NCBI RefSeq assembly: GCF_003072125.1
Contig: NZ_QCYH01000001.1
Span: 682,001-746,000, forward strand
From: Pelagivirga sediminicola
GTDB lineage: Bacteria > Pseudomonadota > Alphaproteobacteria > Rhodobacterales > Rhodobacteraceae
DNA: 64,000 nt
Direction: 5' to 3'
Part shown: in pieces, positions 46,221-53,871 of the stretch
Layout: each line of letters starts with the position of its first letter
Position numbering within the stretch: position 1 is the stretch's first letter
Translations under genes and position numbers: made by a program
Notes under the pieces: generated by a model
Told to the model about the DNA's origin: nothing
Seen by the model: the letters and a program-made list of their open reading frames with translations, nothing else
The model's database searches: none

Positions 46221-46349
46221 GTGTGGCCTCTTGTCTGGTGTATTCGGGGCCTACTTAGGGCGCACGGGCGCAAAGGGCCAGAGGGCGCGCGCAGTGCGGC
46301 GGGCGCGATTTTGGGATCGCACAAAATGACAAAGGAGCGAATGGCGGCA

Positions 46350-47051
46350 TCACTCATATGGCAGCGCGGGGCCGAGCGTGATCTGCGCCGTGCTGATCGC
46401 GGCCGCATGTGCCAGCACCTCGACCCCGGCAGCCCGCGCCGCCGCAAGGGCGGCGGCATAGGCCGGGTCGATATCGGCTGCGGTGGTGACGCGATCGCAA
46501 TCGCTGCGCTGGACCAGATAGAAAAGAACCGCGCGTCGACCGCTGCGCGCGATATCGGCCAGATCCGCAAGGTGGCGCGCGCCGCGCTCGGTCCTTGTGT
46601 CCGGAAATTCGGCCAGCCCGGCGCGGCGGCTGAGCGTGACCGATTTCACCTCGACATAGGCCTCCGGGCGATCCTGCGCGCGCAACAGGAAATCAACGCG
46701 GCTGCGCTCGCCGTATTTCTGCTCGGCCAGGACGGTGTCATATCCCGCAAGCTGCGGCACCTTTCCGGCGCGCAACGCCGCGCCCACCACGCGGTTGGCA
46801 GCAGAGGTATCGACGCAGGTCAGATTCCCGCCCGGCAGCTCCACCAGGCGCCACGCATGGTCCAGCTTTCGGCGCGGATCGTCGTTCGGCTCGACCCAGA
46901 CGGACATGCCCGGCTCGGCAAGGCCGGTCATGCGGCCGGGATTGGCGCAATGGGCCGTCACCTCGCGCCCGTCCGGCAGGCGGATATCGGCAAGAAAGCG
47001 TTTGTAGCGGCAGATCAGCTCGCCGCGCTCAAGAGGGGTTTGAAACCGCAT
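46350..47051 (-). CDS. sfsA: SfsA family DNA-binding/nuclease-like protein
   Basis: A 233-residue SfsA homologue. An N-terminal OB-like part (about 1-80, RYKRFLADI and AHCANPGRM) is followed by a PD-(D/E)XK-like core with GERSRVDFLL and AYVEVKSVTLS. In E. coli SfsA was named for stimulating maltose genes; its biochemical role is still poorly defined. The ATG at 47051 gives the standard MRFQTPL start. It is divergent from the CinA-like gene, whose ATG is only 46 nt away. Confidence 0.92.
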   Translation of the reverse strand: MRFQTPLERGELICRYKRFLADIRLPDGREVTAHCANPGRMTGLAEPGMSVWVEPNDDPRRKLDHAWRLVELPGGNLTCVDTSAANRVVGAALRAGKVPQLAGYDTVLAEQKYGERSRVDFLLRAQDRPEAYVEVKSVTLSRRAGLAEFPDTRTERGARHLADLADIARSGRRAVLFYLVQRSDCDRVTTAADIDPAYAAALAAARAAGVEVLAHAAAISTAQITLGPALPYE

Positions 47052-47097
47052 GGGACGCGCCCTATACCCAAGCAGAGGCCCGATCAAGGAGACACCC

Positions 47098-47817
47098 ATG
47101 CCGAACCCAACCGCCGCCATGCTGGTGATCGGCGACGAGATCCTGTCAGGGCGCACGCGCGACAGCAACACGAACCATCTGGCCACAGCGCTGACCGCCG
47201 CCGGGATCGGGCTGGCCGAGGTGCGCATCGTGCGCGACGATGCAGGCGCGATTGCCGGGGCGGTCAAGGCGCTGAGCGTGGCCTATGACTATGTCTTCAC
47301 CAGCGGCGGGATCGGGCCGACGCATGACGACATCACCGCCGATGCCGTGGCGGAGGCGATGGGCGCGGCGATCGACGTGCGCGAGGATGCGCGCGCCGTT
47401 CTGGCGGCGCATTACGAGCGGTCGGGCACGGATCTGAACGCCGCGCGGCTGCGCATGGCGCGCATTCCCGAAGGCGCCGCGCTGATCGAAAACCCCGTCA
47501 GCGCCGCGCCCGGGTTCATCCTTGGCAACGTGCATGTGATGGCCGGCGTGCCCGCGATCTTCGAGGCGATGGTCGCCTCGGTCCTGCCGACGCTGACGGG
47601 CGGCGCGCCGCTTTTGTCGCGCAGCATGGACGTGCACCGCGGCGAGGGCGACATCGCCGGCCCCCTGGCCGAGCTGGCGGAGCGGTATCCGCAGCTGAGC
47701 TTCGGCTCCTACCCGTTTCAGCGGGGCGGCCTGCATGGCGCCAACGTCGTCGCGCGCGGCCATGACGCCGAGGCGCTGGACGCCGCGATGGCCGATCTGG
47801 CGGAGCGGTTCGAATGA
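47098..47817 (+). CDS. Molybdopterin-binding (CinA N-terminal/MoaB-like) protein
   Basis: A 239-residue protein with an N-terminal molybdopterin-binding fold: LVIGDEILSGRTRDSN (8-23), then FTSGGIGPTHDDIT. The C-terminal nicotinamide-nucleotide deamidase domain of full CinA is absent. Short forms of this type are named competence/damage-inducible or molybdopterin-binding; their reaction (ADP-ribose pyrophosphatase in CinA) is unproven here. AAGGAG lies 6 nt before the ATG. Its stop overlaps the GNAT gene start. Confidence 0.87.
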   Translation: MPNPTAAMLVIGDEILSGRTRDSNTNHLATALTAAGIGLAEVRIVRDDAGAIAGAVKALSVAYDYVFTSGGIGPTHDDITADAVAEAMGAAIDVREDARAVLAAHYERSGTDLNAARLRMARIPEGAALIENPVSAAPGFILGNVHVMAGVPAIFEAMVASVLPTLTGGAPLLSRSMDVHRGEGDIAGPLAELAERYPQLSFGSYPFQRGGLHGANVVARGHDAEALDAAMADLAERFE

Positions 47818-48554
47818 CAGCGCCGGACGCGTCCACGCTTTTGGCCGTGCTGGAGGCGACATGGCCTGCCCACGCGCGGCGCAGGCAGGGCCCGTGGACG
47901 CTGCGCGACGGGCGCGGCGGCGGCAAGCGGGCCTCGGCGGCGACGGCGGCCGCGCCGGTCTGCGCGGCCGATCTGCCGGACGCCGAGGCCGCGATGCGCA
48001 CAGGCGGCGCAGCGCCCCTTTTCATGATCCACGAGGGGGCGGAGGCGCTGGATGCGCTTCTGGCGGGCGCGGGATATGAGGTGATCGACCCGGTCGTGAT
48101 CTATGCCGCTCCCTTGCAGGCGCTGGCAATGGACGCCCCCTCGCCCACGGCGAGCTTTCACATCTGGGAGCCGCTGGCGATCCAGCGCGAGATCTGGGCC
48201 GAGGGCGGCATCGGACCCGCACGCGTCGCGGTCATGGAGCGGGTGCAGGGCGACAAGACCGCGCTTTTCGGTCGCAAGGCGGGACGCGCTGCTGCCGCCG
48301 GGTTTGCCGCGATCGAGGGAAATACCGCGATGGTGCACGCGCTGGAGGTAAGGCCGGATTTCCGCCGTCAGGGCGTCGCCCGCGCGCTGATGCTGGAGGC
48401 CGCCCGCTGGGCCATGGGGCGCGGCGCACGGCATCTTGCGGTGGTCTGCACCGAGGGCAATATCGGCGCGCGCGGCCTTTACGCCTCGCTGGGGCTGCAG
48501 ACCGCCGGGCGCTATCATTACCGCCAGCACCCCTCCGGCGCGGCCACGCCATGA
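47814..48554 (+). CDS. GNAT family N-acetyltransferase
   Basis: A 246-residue acetyltransferase. The N-terminal half (about 1-120) is poorly conserved and may be a degenerate second GNAT fold. The C-terminal half has the acetyl-CoA motif VRPDFRRQGVARALML (RRQGVA) and VCTEGNIGARGLYASLGLQ. The substrate cannot be read from the sequence. It is coupled by ATGA overlaps both to the CinA-like gene upstream and to the OmpA-domain gene downstream. Confidence 0.87.
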   Translation: MTAPDASTLLAVLEATWPAHARRRQGPWTLRDGRGGGKRASAATAAAPVCAADLPDAEAAMRTGGAAPLFMIHEGAEALDALLAGAGYEVIDPVVIYAAPLQALAMDAPSPTASFHIWEPLAIQREIWAEGGIGPARVAVMERVQGDKTALFGRKAGRAAAAGFAAIEGNTAMVHALEVRPDFRRQGVARALMLEAARWAMGRGARHLAVVCTEGNIGARGLYASLGLQTAGRYHYRQHPSGAATP

Positions 48555-49525
48555 GCGGCGCGCACGCCCTGCGCCGCGCGCTGGCGCTGGTGGCCGCGCT
48601 GCTGGCGGGCCCCGTCACGGCGGCGGATCTGGCGCTGCCCGGCAACGCCGTGATGTCGCGCGAGACGGTTGAGGAGGCCGCCAGCCATGCCCTGCCCGTC
48701 GGCCCGTGGTCGGGCGGCAGTCTGGATGCCCGCGATGTCGAGGGACGCATCACCCGGCAGGCATGGCGCATCGACAGCGCATCGCAATCCACGCTTCAGA
48801 TCATGGACATGCTGGAGACGCAGCTGGAATCGGCGGGCTTTGCCCCGCTCTTTCGCTGCGCGTCAGAGGCGTGCGGCGGCTTCGATTTCCGCTTTGCGCT
48901 GAAGGTGCTGCCGCCGCCGGAGATGTTCGTCGACCTCTTCGACTACCGCTTCCTGTCCGCGCACCGACCGGCAGAGGGCGCGCAGAGCGGCGATGACTAC
49001 ATCTCCCTTCTGGTCAGCCGGTCGGGCCGCGATGCCTATGTCCAGATCACGCGCATCACGCCCGCAAGCCGCGCGGCGGCGCCGCCTCTTGCGACCGGCG
49101 CAAACGCGGCGCCGGGCGGTGTGGCCGGCGCGCCGGCCCCGTCCGGCGCGCCGATCGTGCAATCGCTGACGCAGCGGGGCCATGCGGTGCTGCGCGATCT
49201 GGATTTCGCCACCGCCGCCGATACGCTCGGCCCCGGCCCCTATGCGTCGCTCACCGCGCTGGCGGCGTTCCTGAAGGCGGACAAGACGCGCCGGATCGCG
49301 CTGGTCGGACATACCGATACGGTGGGCGGGCTGGATGCCAACCTGGCGCTGTCGCGGCGCCGGGCCGAGGCGGTGATGCAGCGCCTGATGGGCGCGCATG
49401 GCGTGCCCGCGGCGCAGCTTGAGGCGGACGGCATCGCCTACCTGTCGCCCATCGCGCCCAACACGACCGAGCCGGGCCGCGAGACGAACCGCCGGGTCGA
49501 GGCGGTGTTGCTGAGCGGCGGCTGA
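48551..49525 (+). CDS. OmpA-domain periplasmic/outer-membrane protein
   Basis: A 324-residue exported protein. A signal peptide (about 1-24, ALALVAALLAGPVTAAD) precedes a domain of about 150 residues unknown to me, with two Cys (FRCASEACGG) that could pair. A low-complexity Ala/Pro/Gly linker follows (about 172-200). The C-terminal OmpA-like peptidoglycan-binding domain has LVGHTDTVGG and LALSRRRAEAVMQ and ends in ETNRRVEAVLL. It should anchor the envelope to peptidoglycan. Confidence 0.88.
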   Translation: MSGAHALRRALALVAALLAGPVTAADLALPGNAVMSRETVEEAASHALPVGPWSGGSLDARDVEGRITRQAWRIDSASQSTLQIMDMLETQLESAGFAPLFRCASEACGGFDFRFALKVLPPPEMFVDLFDYRFLSAHRPAEGAQSGDDYISLLVSRSGRDAYVQITRITPASRAAAPPLATGANAAPGGVAGAPAPSGAPIVQSLTQRGHAVLRDLDFATAADTLGPGPYASLTALAAFLKADKTRRIALVGHTDTVGGLDANLALSRRRAEAVMQRLMGAHGVPAAQLEADGIAYLSPIAPNTTEPGRETNRRVEAVLLSGG

Positions 49526-49570
49526 GCGCGCGGGGGCGCCCGCCCAGCATATTCCGGGCGGGCGGGTGCA

Positions 49571-50779
49571 TTACCTGCGGGGGCAGCCGCATTGACGTGC
49601 CGATGTGGCCGCTATCTGCCACGCCGGGATGGCGTCCTGCGCCCCCGGCCCGGGAAGGTAGCTGTGGATTGCGCGGCCCCGCCCGGCAGCATAGTCGCGC
49701 CCGACGGCGGCCCAATCCACCGCGGCCCAGGCGGCCCAGTGAACCTCCGCGGCAGGCACGGCGTCTGCACCGGCCGCCCAGGGCTGCGCCGCGATCTGCA
49801 CGGTCTGCGCACCGGCGTAATCGGCAACCCTTTGCCCTTCGGCGAAGTCATGCAGCGTCTGATCCCAGCGCGCGCCGTTGATCGTGAGGCCAAGCGTCAG
49901 CGCGACAGGATCGTATTCGGCCGTGAAGAGCGTGCCGAAGCCCTGCGCATAGCGGTCCTGCAGCAGCGGCGCCTTGAGGAATTGCGCGTTCAGCGCATCC
50001 GGCGCGACCTTCAGCCGCGACAGGTGCGCGTGCCGCTCGTGGGTGCGGGTGAAGGCGGGAAGTGCCGCCTTCTCGGGGCCGCTTTGATGATTGGTGGCGA
50101 TGGCGCGCGGCGTTACGCGGGCGCCGCCGCCGGGCAGGATCTCGACCCCTTCGGTGCGGCCTGACGCGTCGGCCAGCACCAGGTTATAGGCCATGTGCGA
50201 CGGCACGCGGTGCAGCGCTTTCAGCGCCTCGTCCACGGTCTCGCAGGTCTCCAGCACGTAACGCAGGACGGTGGTGATGCCAAAGCCCTGGCCCGTCTCG
50301 GCGCGCCCGCCATAGGCCAGCGCGACGGCTAGCCCTGCGTCATTGATGCCGTCCGACAGGCCCCAAAGGAATTCGGACATGCCCATCACCGCGCGCCCGG
50401 ACCATTCGCTGCGCAGCAGCAGCCCCTCGTTCAGCTCCGGCGCAAGATCATAGTTGCGCACCAGCCGCACATCGCCGCCCTGCGCCGCCGCGGCCAGCGA
50501 GCAGCCGCCCAGATAGGTCGGCGGGCACCATGTGCTGAGAAAGCGCGCCGCGCGGTCCGATCCGCCGGCCAGCACGCTCAGGCGGGCATGGACCGGCGCG
50601 AGTTCCGGCATGTAACGGCGCAGCGCCGCCTTGCATTCGGCCAGGGAGGGACCGGCATCGCCGCCATTGGCGATGAACCACGCCTCGTAATCGGGCCAGC
50701 AGCGGCGCCAGCGCGCCGCCCATTTCGGGCCGGGCGCGGCCTCGTTCACGGCGTCGAAGGTGAGTGTCAGATTGGTCAT
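49571..50779 (-). CDS. C45 family autoproteolytic acyltransferase/hydrolase
   Basis: A 402-residue Ntn-hydrolase of the peptidase C45 (isopenicillin N acyltransferase-like) family. The predicted self-cleavage site is Gly92-Cys93 in YLGGCSLAAA, so Cys93 would become the N-terminal nucleophile. RNYDL, GLSDGINDAGLAVAL and TNHQ segments follow, as in the family. Members transfer or hydrolyse acyl groups on amides. No signal peptide is seen. It is 1 nt from the upstream depolymerase-type gene and should be co-transcribed with it. Confidence 0.88.
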   Translation of the reverse strand: MTNLTLTFDAVNEAAPGPKWAARWRRCWPDYEAWFIANGGDAGPSLAECKAALRRYMPELAPVHARLSVLAGGSDRAARFLSTWCPPTYLGGCSLAAAAQGGDVRLVRNYDLAPELNEGLLLRSEWSGRAVMGMSEFLWGLSDGINDAGLAVALAYGGRAETGQGFGITTVLRYVLETCETVDEALKALHRVPSHMAYNLVLADASGRTEGVEILPGGGARVTPRAIATNHQSGPEKAALPAFTRTHERHAHLSRLKVAPDALNAQFLKAPLLQDRYAQGFGTLFTAEYDPVALTLGLTINGARWDQTLHDFAEGQRVADYAGAQTVQIAAQPWAAGADAVPAAEVHWAAWAAVDWAAVGRDYAAGRGRAIHSYLPGPGAQDAIPAWQIAATSARQCGCPRR

Positions 50780-50780
50780 G

Positions 50781-51848
50781 TCACAGGTCCTTGTGATTGA
50801 GGAAAAAGCGGATCATCTCGGCGCTGGCATCGGGGCCGCGCGCATCGGTATAGCTGCCGCCGGGCTGGCCGCCCGACCACGCGTGGCCAAGGCCATCGAT
50901 GGTCCAGTGTTCCAGCTGCGGCGCGCCGCCCGCGGTGACGATCCGGCGGGTATAGCCGCGCCCGGCACGGGTGCCGCGCGCCTCTTCGTCGATGGTCTGG
51001 CGCGCGCCGGATGCCAGCGCCTGCTGCGCGATGCGCACGCCGTTCATCGGATGCACGGTGCTGTCGGCGGCGCCGTGAAAGATAATGGTGCGCGCGGCCG
51101 CGCCTGCGCTGCCCGGCTCGGGCCCGTTTCCGGCCATCGCGGCAAAGGCCGAGGGCACATCGCGCGCGGCGCCCAGCGGCAGGCCCGAATGGGCGCCCAC
51201 GGCGGCGAAGGTGTCGCCATAGGCCGCGCCAAGGATCACCGCCATCGCCGCACCCGCCGACAGCCCGGCCACGAAGCTGCACTCTGGAGCGATGGCATGC
51301 TCGTCCAGAACGCTTTGGGTCAGACCGGCAAGGATTTCAGGCTCGCCGCGTCCGCGTCGCTGATCGCCCGCGCTGAACCAGTTCCAGCACGATTGCGCGT
51401 TGTCGCCGCGCGATTGCTGCGGGTAGATCACGATCAGGCGATGCGCCTCGGCCAGCGCGTTCATGCCGGTGCCGATGGCGAAATCCTCGGCCGTCTGGGT
51501 GCAGCCATGCAGCATCGTCACCGCGCCCTGCACGCCCTGCGCGGCCGAGGCCGGCACATAGGTGCGAAAGCTGCGCGCGCCCGCGGCGGAGCTGTGCGTG
51601 CCTTGCAGAAACTGCGCCCCTTTCGGGACCGGCACGTTGGCAGCAGGCCGACGCGGCGGCGCGGTCAAGCCGCCCGGCAGACCGCTGGGCAGACCGCTGG
51701 GCATCCCCCCCGGCAGCCTGTCCATTGCGGGCGCGGTCAGCCCGTGCTGCGCCAGCGTGCGCTGGACCAGATCGTTTGCGGCGTCGATGCGCGATTGGCG
51801 TGCGTCATCATTCGCCCGGCGCGGTGCGCCGACGTTGAAGTTCATCAT
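50781..51848 (-). CDS. PHB depolymerase-type (esterase) alpha/beta hydrolase
   Basis: A 355-residue esterase of the PHB-depolymerase/feruloyl-esterase family. A charged N-terminal helix is followed by a repetitive linker near 46-62 (PGG-MPSG-LPSG-LPGG units). The catalytic domain has MLHGCTQTAEDFA (oxyanion), AGLSAGAAMA with Ser197, FHGAADSTVHP (Asp) and GLGHAWSGG (His). There is no signal peptide, so it is probably cytoplasmic. The ATG at 51848 has AAGGA 9 nt upstream. It lies 112 nt after the CopG gene. Confidence 0.88.
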   Translation of the reverse strand: MMNFNVGAPRRANDDARQSRIDAANDLVQRTLAQHGLTAPAMDRLPGGMPSGLPSGLPGGLTAPPRRPAANVPVPKGAQFLQGTHSSAAGARSFRTYVPASAAQGVQGAVTMLHGCTQTAEDFAIGTGMNALAEAHRLIVIYPQQSRGDNAQSCWNWFSAGDQRRGRGEPEILAGLTQSVLDEHAIAPECSFVAGLSAGAAMAVILGAAYGDTFAAVGAHSGLPLGAARDVPSAFAAMAGNGPEPGSAGAAARTIIFHGAADSTVHPMNGVRIAQQALASGARQTIDEEARGTRAGRGYTRRIVTAGGAPQLEHWTIDGLGHAWSGGQPGGSYTDARGPDASAEMIRFFLNHKDL

Positions 51849-51921
51849 TGTTTTCAATCCTTGTGAAACGCTCAAGACATTCGAGCGCCGTGGGTCCTAA
51901 GTCGTGTGTCCTAAAGCGGGT

Positions 51922-51959
51922 CGCCCTGATCTGATGTCTCAGGTCAAAGGCGAAACGCT
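51922..51959. repeat. Hairpin element, copy C
   Basis: Thirty bases (51929-51958) match copy B (11550-11579) with one mismatch. The left arm (about 51914-51929) pairs imperfectly with the right arm, with two mismatches and one bulge. It begins directly at the stop codon (51960-51962) of the leftward CopG gene, the same placement as copy B. Confidence 0.78.
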
Positions 51960-52376
51960 TCAGTGGATACGGTCGGCGAGTGCCGCCTTGATCTCGGCGC
52001 TGGCCTGCAATGCGCCCAGCACGGTGATGGAGCCGATGGTCTCGCGCGCCAGTTCCGGCATGACGTCCGACGCGATCCGCGCAAGGCCCACCACCTTGAC
52101 ATGCAGCACCTCACCGGCCGCGCGCAGCGCCTCCAGATCGGCGCTGGTATAGTCGCGCAGCCCCAGTTCCATCGTGTGCCGCTCGATCGTGCGCGCGACA
52201 TGATCGACATGGCCGTTCAACTGGCTGCGGATCGCGGTGCGAATGAAATCGCTGCGGTTCGAATAGAACCCCTCCTGCACCAGCAGATCGATACGGCCGA
52301 GGTCCACATATCCCAGGTTGATTGTTATCTTTTCGCTATCGGGCGCCTTGTCGCGCAATTGTCTGACATTGCTCAT
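51960..52376 (-). CDS. CopG-family ribbon-helix-helix regulator
   Basis: A 138-residue transcriptional regulator. The N-terminal ribbon-helix-helix is clear: KITINLGYVDLGRIDLLVQ (strand and helix 1) and SNRSDFIRTAIRSQL (helix 2). The remainder (about 60-138) is an alpha/beta extension (VLHVKVVGLARIAS, ITVLGALQAS) that may bind a ligand or mediate oligomers. The ATG at 52376 has GGAG 8 nt upstream. A 7-bp inverted repeat overlaps its predicted promoter, suggesting autoregulation. It precedes the depolymerase/C45 pair. Confidence 0.88.
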   Translation of the reverse strand: MSNVRQLRDKAPDSEKITINLGYVDLGRIDLLVQEGFYSNRSDFIRTAIRSQLNGHVDHVARTIERHTMELGLRDYTSADLEALRAAGEVLHVKVVGLARIASDVMPELARETIGSITVLGALQASAEIKAALADRIH

Positions 52377-52385
52377 GCTGTTTCT

Positions 52386-52401
52386 CCATCCATGTGGATG
52401 G
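52386..52401. promoter_or_regulatory. Inverted-repeat operator of the CopG gene
   Basis: CCATCCA-TG-TGGATGG, a perfect 7-bp inverted repeat. It overlaps the end of a predicted -10 (TATACC on the minus strand, 52405-52400), whose -35 (TTGCGC, 52429-52424) is 18 nt further upstream. A repressor bound here would block initiation. Confidence 0.55.
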
Positions 52402-52560
52402 TATATGGAGTCCACACAGCGCGGCGCAAGACAAATGCGCCGTTTTACCTGCGCGACGTTACGTCAAGCGCACGCGCAGGGCGGGCATGGGCCAGCCATG
52501 CCGCCTGCCTGACGACAGAGTTTCAGTATGTGAAGCGGTGAACAGGAATGCGCGGGGGCG

Positions 52561-53871
52561 CTAGACGCCCAGCCTGTCGCGCAGGCCGTACCACCAGGAT
52601 CCCATGACCGAATAGGGCACGCGGAACGTGCGGCCGCCGGGGAACGGGAACCATGGCACGTTCTCGAACACGTCAAAGCGGGTCAGATCGCCGTCTATCG
52701 CCTCGGACAGGATCCGCCCGAAGGTGTGCGATCCGGTGACGCCGTGGCCGCTGTAGCCATGCGCGAAATAGGTGTTGTCGCCGATCCGGCCCATCTGCGG
52801 CACGCGGCTGAACGACAGGGCGAAGTTGCCGCTCCAGGCATAGTCGATCTTCACGCCCTTCAGTTGCGGGAACACCTTGTCCATGTTGCGCTGCAGCTTG
52901 GCCTTGATGTCGCTGGGATCGGCGCCGCCATAGACGGTGCCGCCGCCGAACAGCATCCGGTTGTCGCCGGACAGGCGGTAATAATCCAGGATATAGCGGA
53001 TATCCTCGACGCAGACATCGGTCGGGATCAGATCCCGCGCGCGCGCCTCGCCCAAGGGCTCGGTCGCCATCACCTGCGTCGAGACGGGCATCACCCGCGC
53101 GGCCAGTGCCGGCACGACATGGCCCAGATAGGCGTTGCCACACAGCACCAGCGTCTTGCAGGTTATCGAGCCGTTCGCCGTGTGCACGACGGGGCGCGCG
53201 GCCTTGTGATCAACGCTTGTGACCGGCGACATCTCGTAGATGGTGCCGCCGTTCTGTTCGAACGCCGCCGCCTCGCCAAGGGCGAGGTTCAGCGGGTGCA
53301 TGTGCCCGCCCGAATGGTCGATCAGGCCGCCTGAATAAAGGTCGGAATTGACGTGCTCGCGCAGCTCGGCCTTGGTCAGCATCTGCTGGTTCGTGATGCC
53401 GTAGCTCGCCCAAAGCTGCATCCGCTCTTCCAGCTCGCGCATATGGGCGCTGGTGAGGCCGGCAAAGACGTTGCCATCCTTCAGATCGCACTGGATGTCA
53501 TAGGTCTTGATGCGCTCGCGGATGATCTCGCCGCCCTCCTGCACGAGACCCGCGACGAAGGTGGCGGTATCCTGACCATAGCGTTTCCTGATCGTCTGCA
53601 GGCTGGCATTGAGCCCGTTGACGATCTGACCGCCATTGCGCCCCGACGCGCCCCAGCCCACCTGCGCGCCCTCGATGATGGCGACCTTGTAGCCCTTCTC
53701 GGCCAGATGCAGGCCAGTGGACAGCCCGCTATACCCGGCGCCGACGATGCAGATGTCGATGTCATGGTCGCCGCTCAGCGCCGGACGCTCGGGCGCGGGG
53801 TTGGCGGAGGCCGCGTAATAGCTGCCGGTGTGGCTGCCGTCGCCGGCATAGGAATTCTTCGGCGTGGTCAT
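52561..53871 (-). CDS. puuB: FAD-dependent amine oxidase, gamma-glutamylputrescine oxidase-like
   Basis: A 436-residue DAO-family flavoenzyme. The dinucleotide motif DICIVGAGYSGLSTGLHLAE is near 38-57, GWGASGRNGGQI binds FAD (the conserved GRNGG patch), and the FAHGYSGHGVTGSH region closes the site. Its pairing with a glutamine-synthetase-like gene (overlapping as TGATG) points to PuuB, which oxidises gamma-glutamylputrescine. I take the ATG at 53871; a GTG lies one codon earlier. Related substrates such as other gamma-glutamyl amines cannot be excluded. Confidence 0.87.
   Translation of the reverse strand: MTTPKNSYAGDGSHTGSYYAASANPAPERPALSGDHDIDICIVGAGYSGLSTGLHLAEKGYKVAIIEGAQVGWGASGRNGGQIVNGLNASLQTIRKRYGQDTATFVAGLVQEGGEIIRERIKTYDIQCDLKDGNVFAGLTSAHMRELEERMQLWASYGITNQQMLTKAELREHVNSDLYSGGLIDHSGGHMHPLNLALGEAAAFEQNGGTIYEMSPVTSVDHKAARPVVHTANGSITCKTLVLCGNAYLGHVVPALAARVMPVSTQVMATEPLGEARARDLIPTDVCVEDIRYILDYYRLSGDNRMLFGGGTVYGGADPSDIKAKLQRNMDKVFPQLKGVKIDYAWSGNFALSFSRVPQMGRIGDNTYFAHGYSGHGVTGSHTFGRILSEAIDGDLTRFDVFENVPWFPFPGGRTFRVPYSVMGSWWYGLRDRLGV

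Noticed and set aside
51690..51725. Short tandem repeat in the depolymerase-type gene, considered as a CRISPR or minisatellite
   Set aside because: The repeats are imperfect, about 12 nt long and in frame, encoding Pro-Gly-Gly/Ser linker units. There are no spacers.
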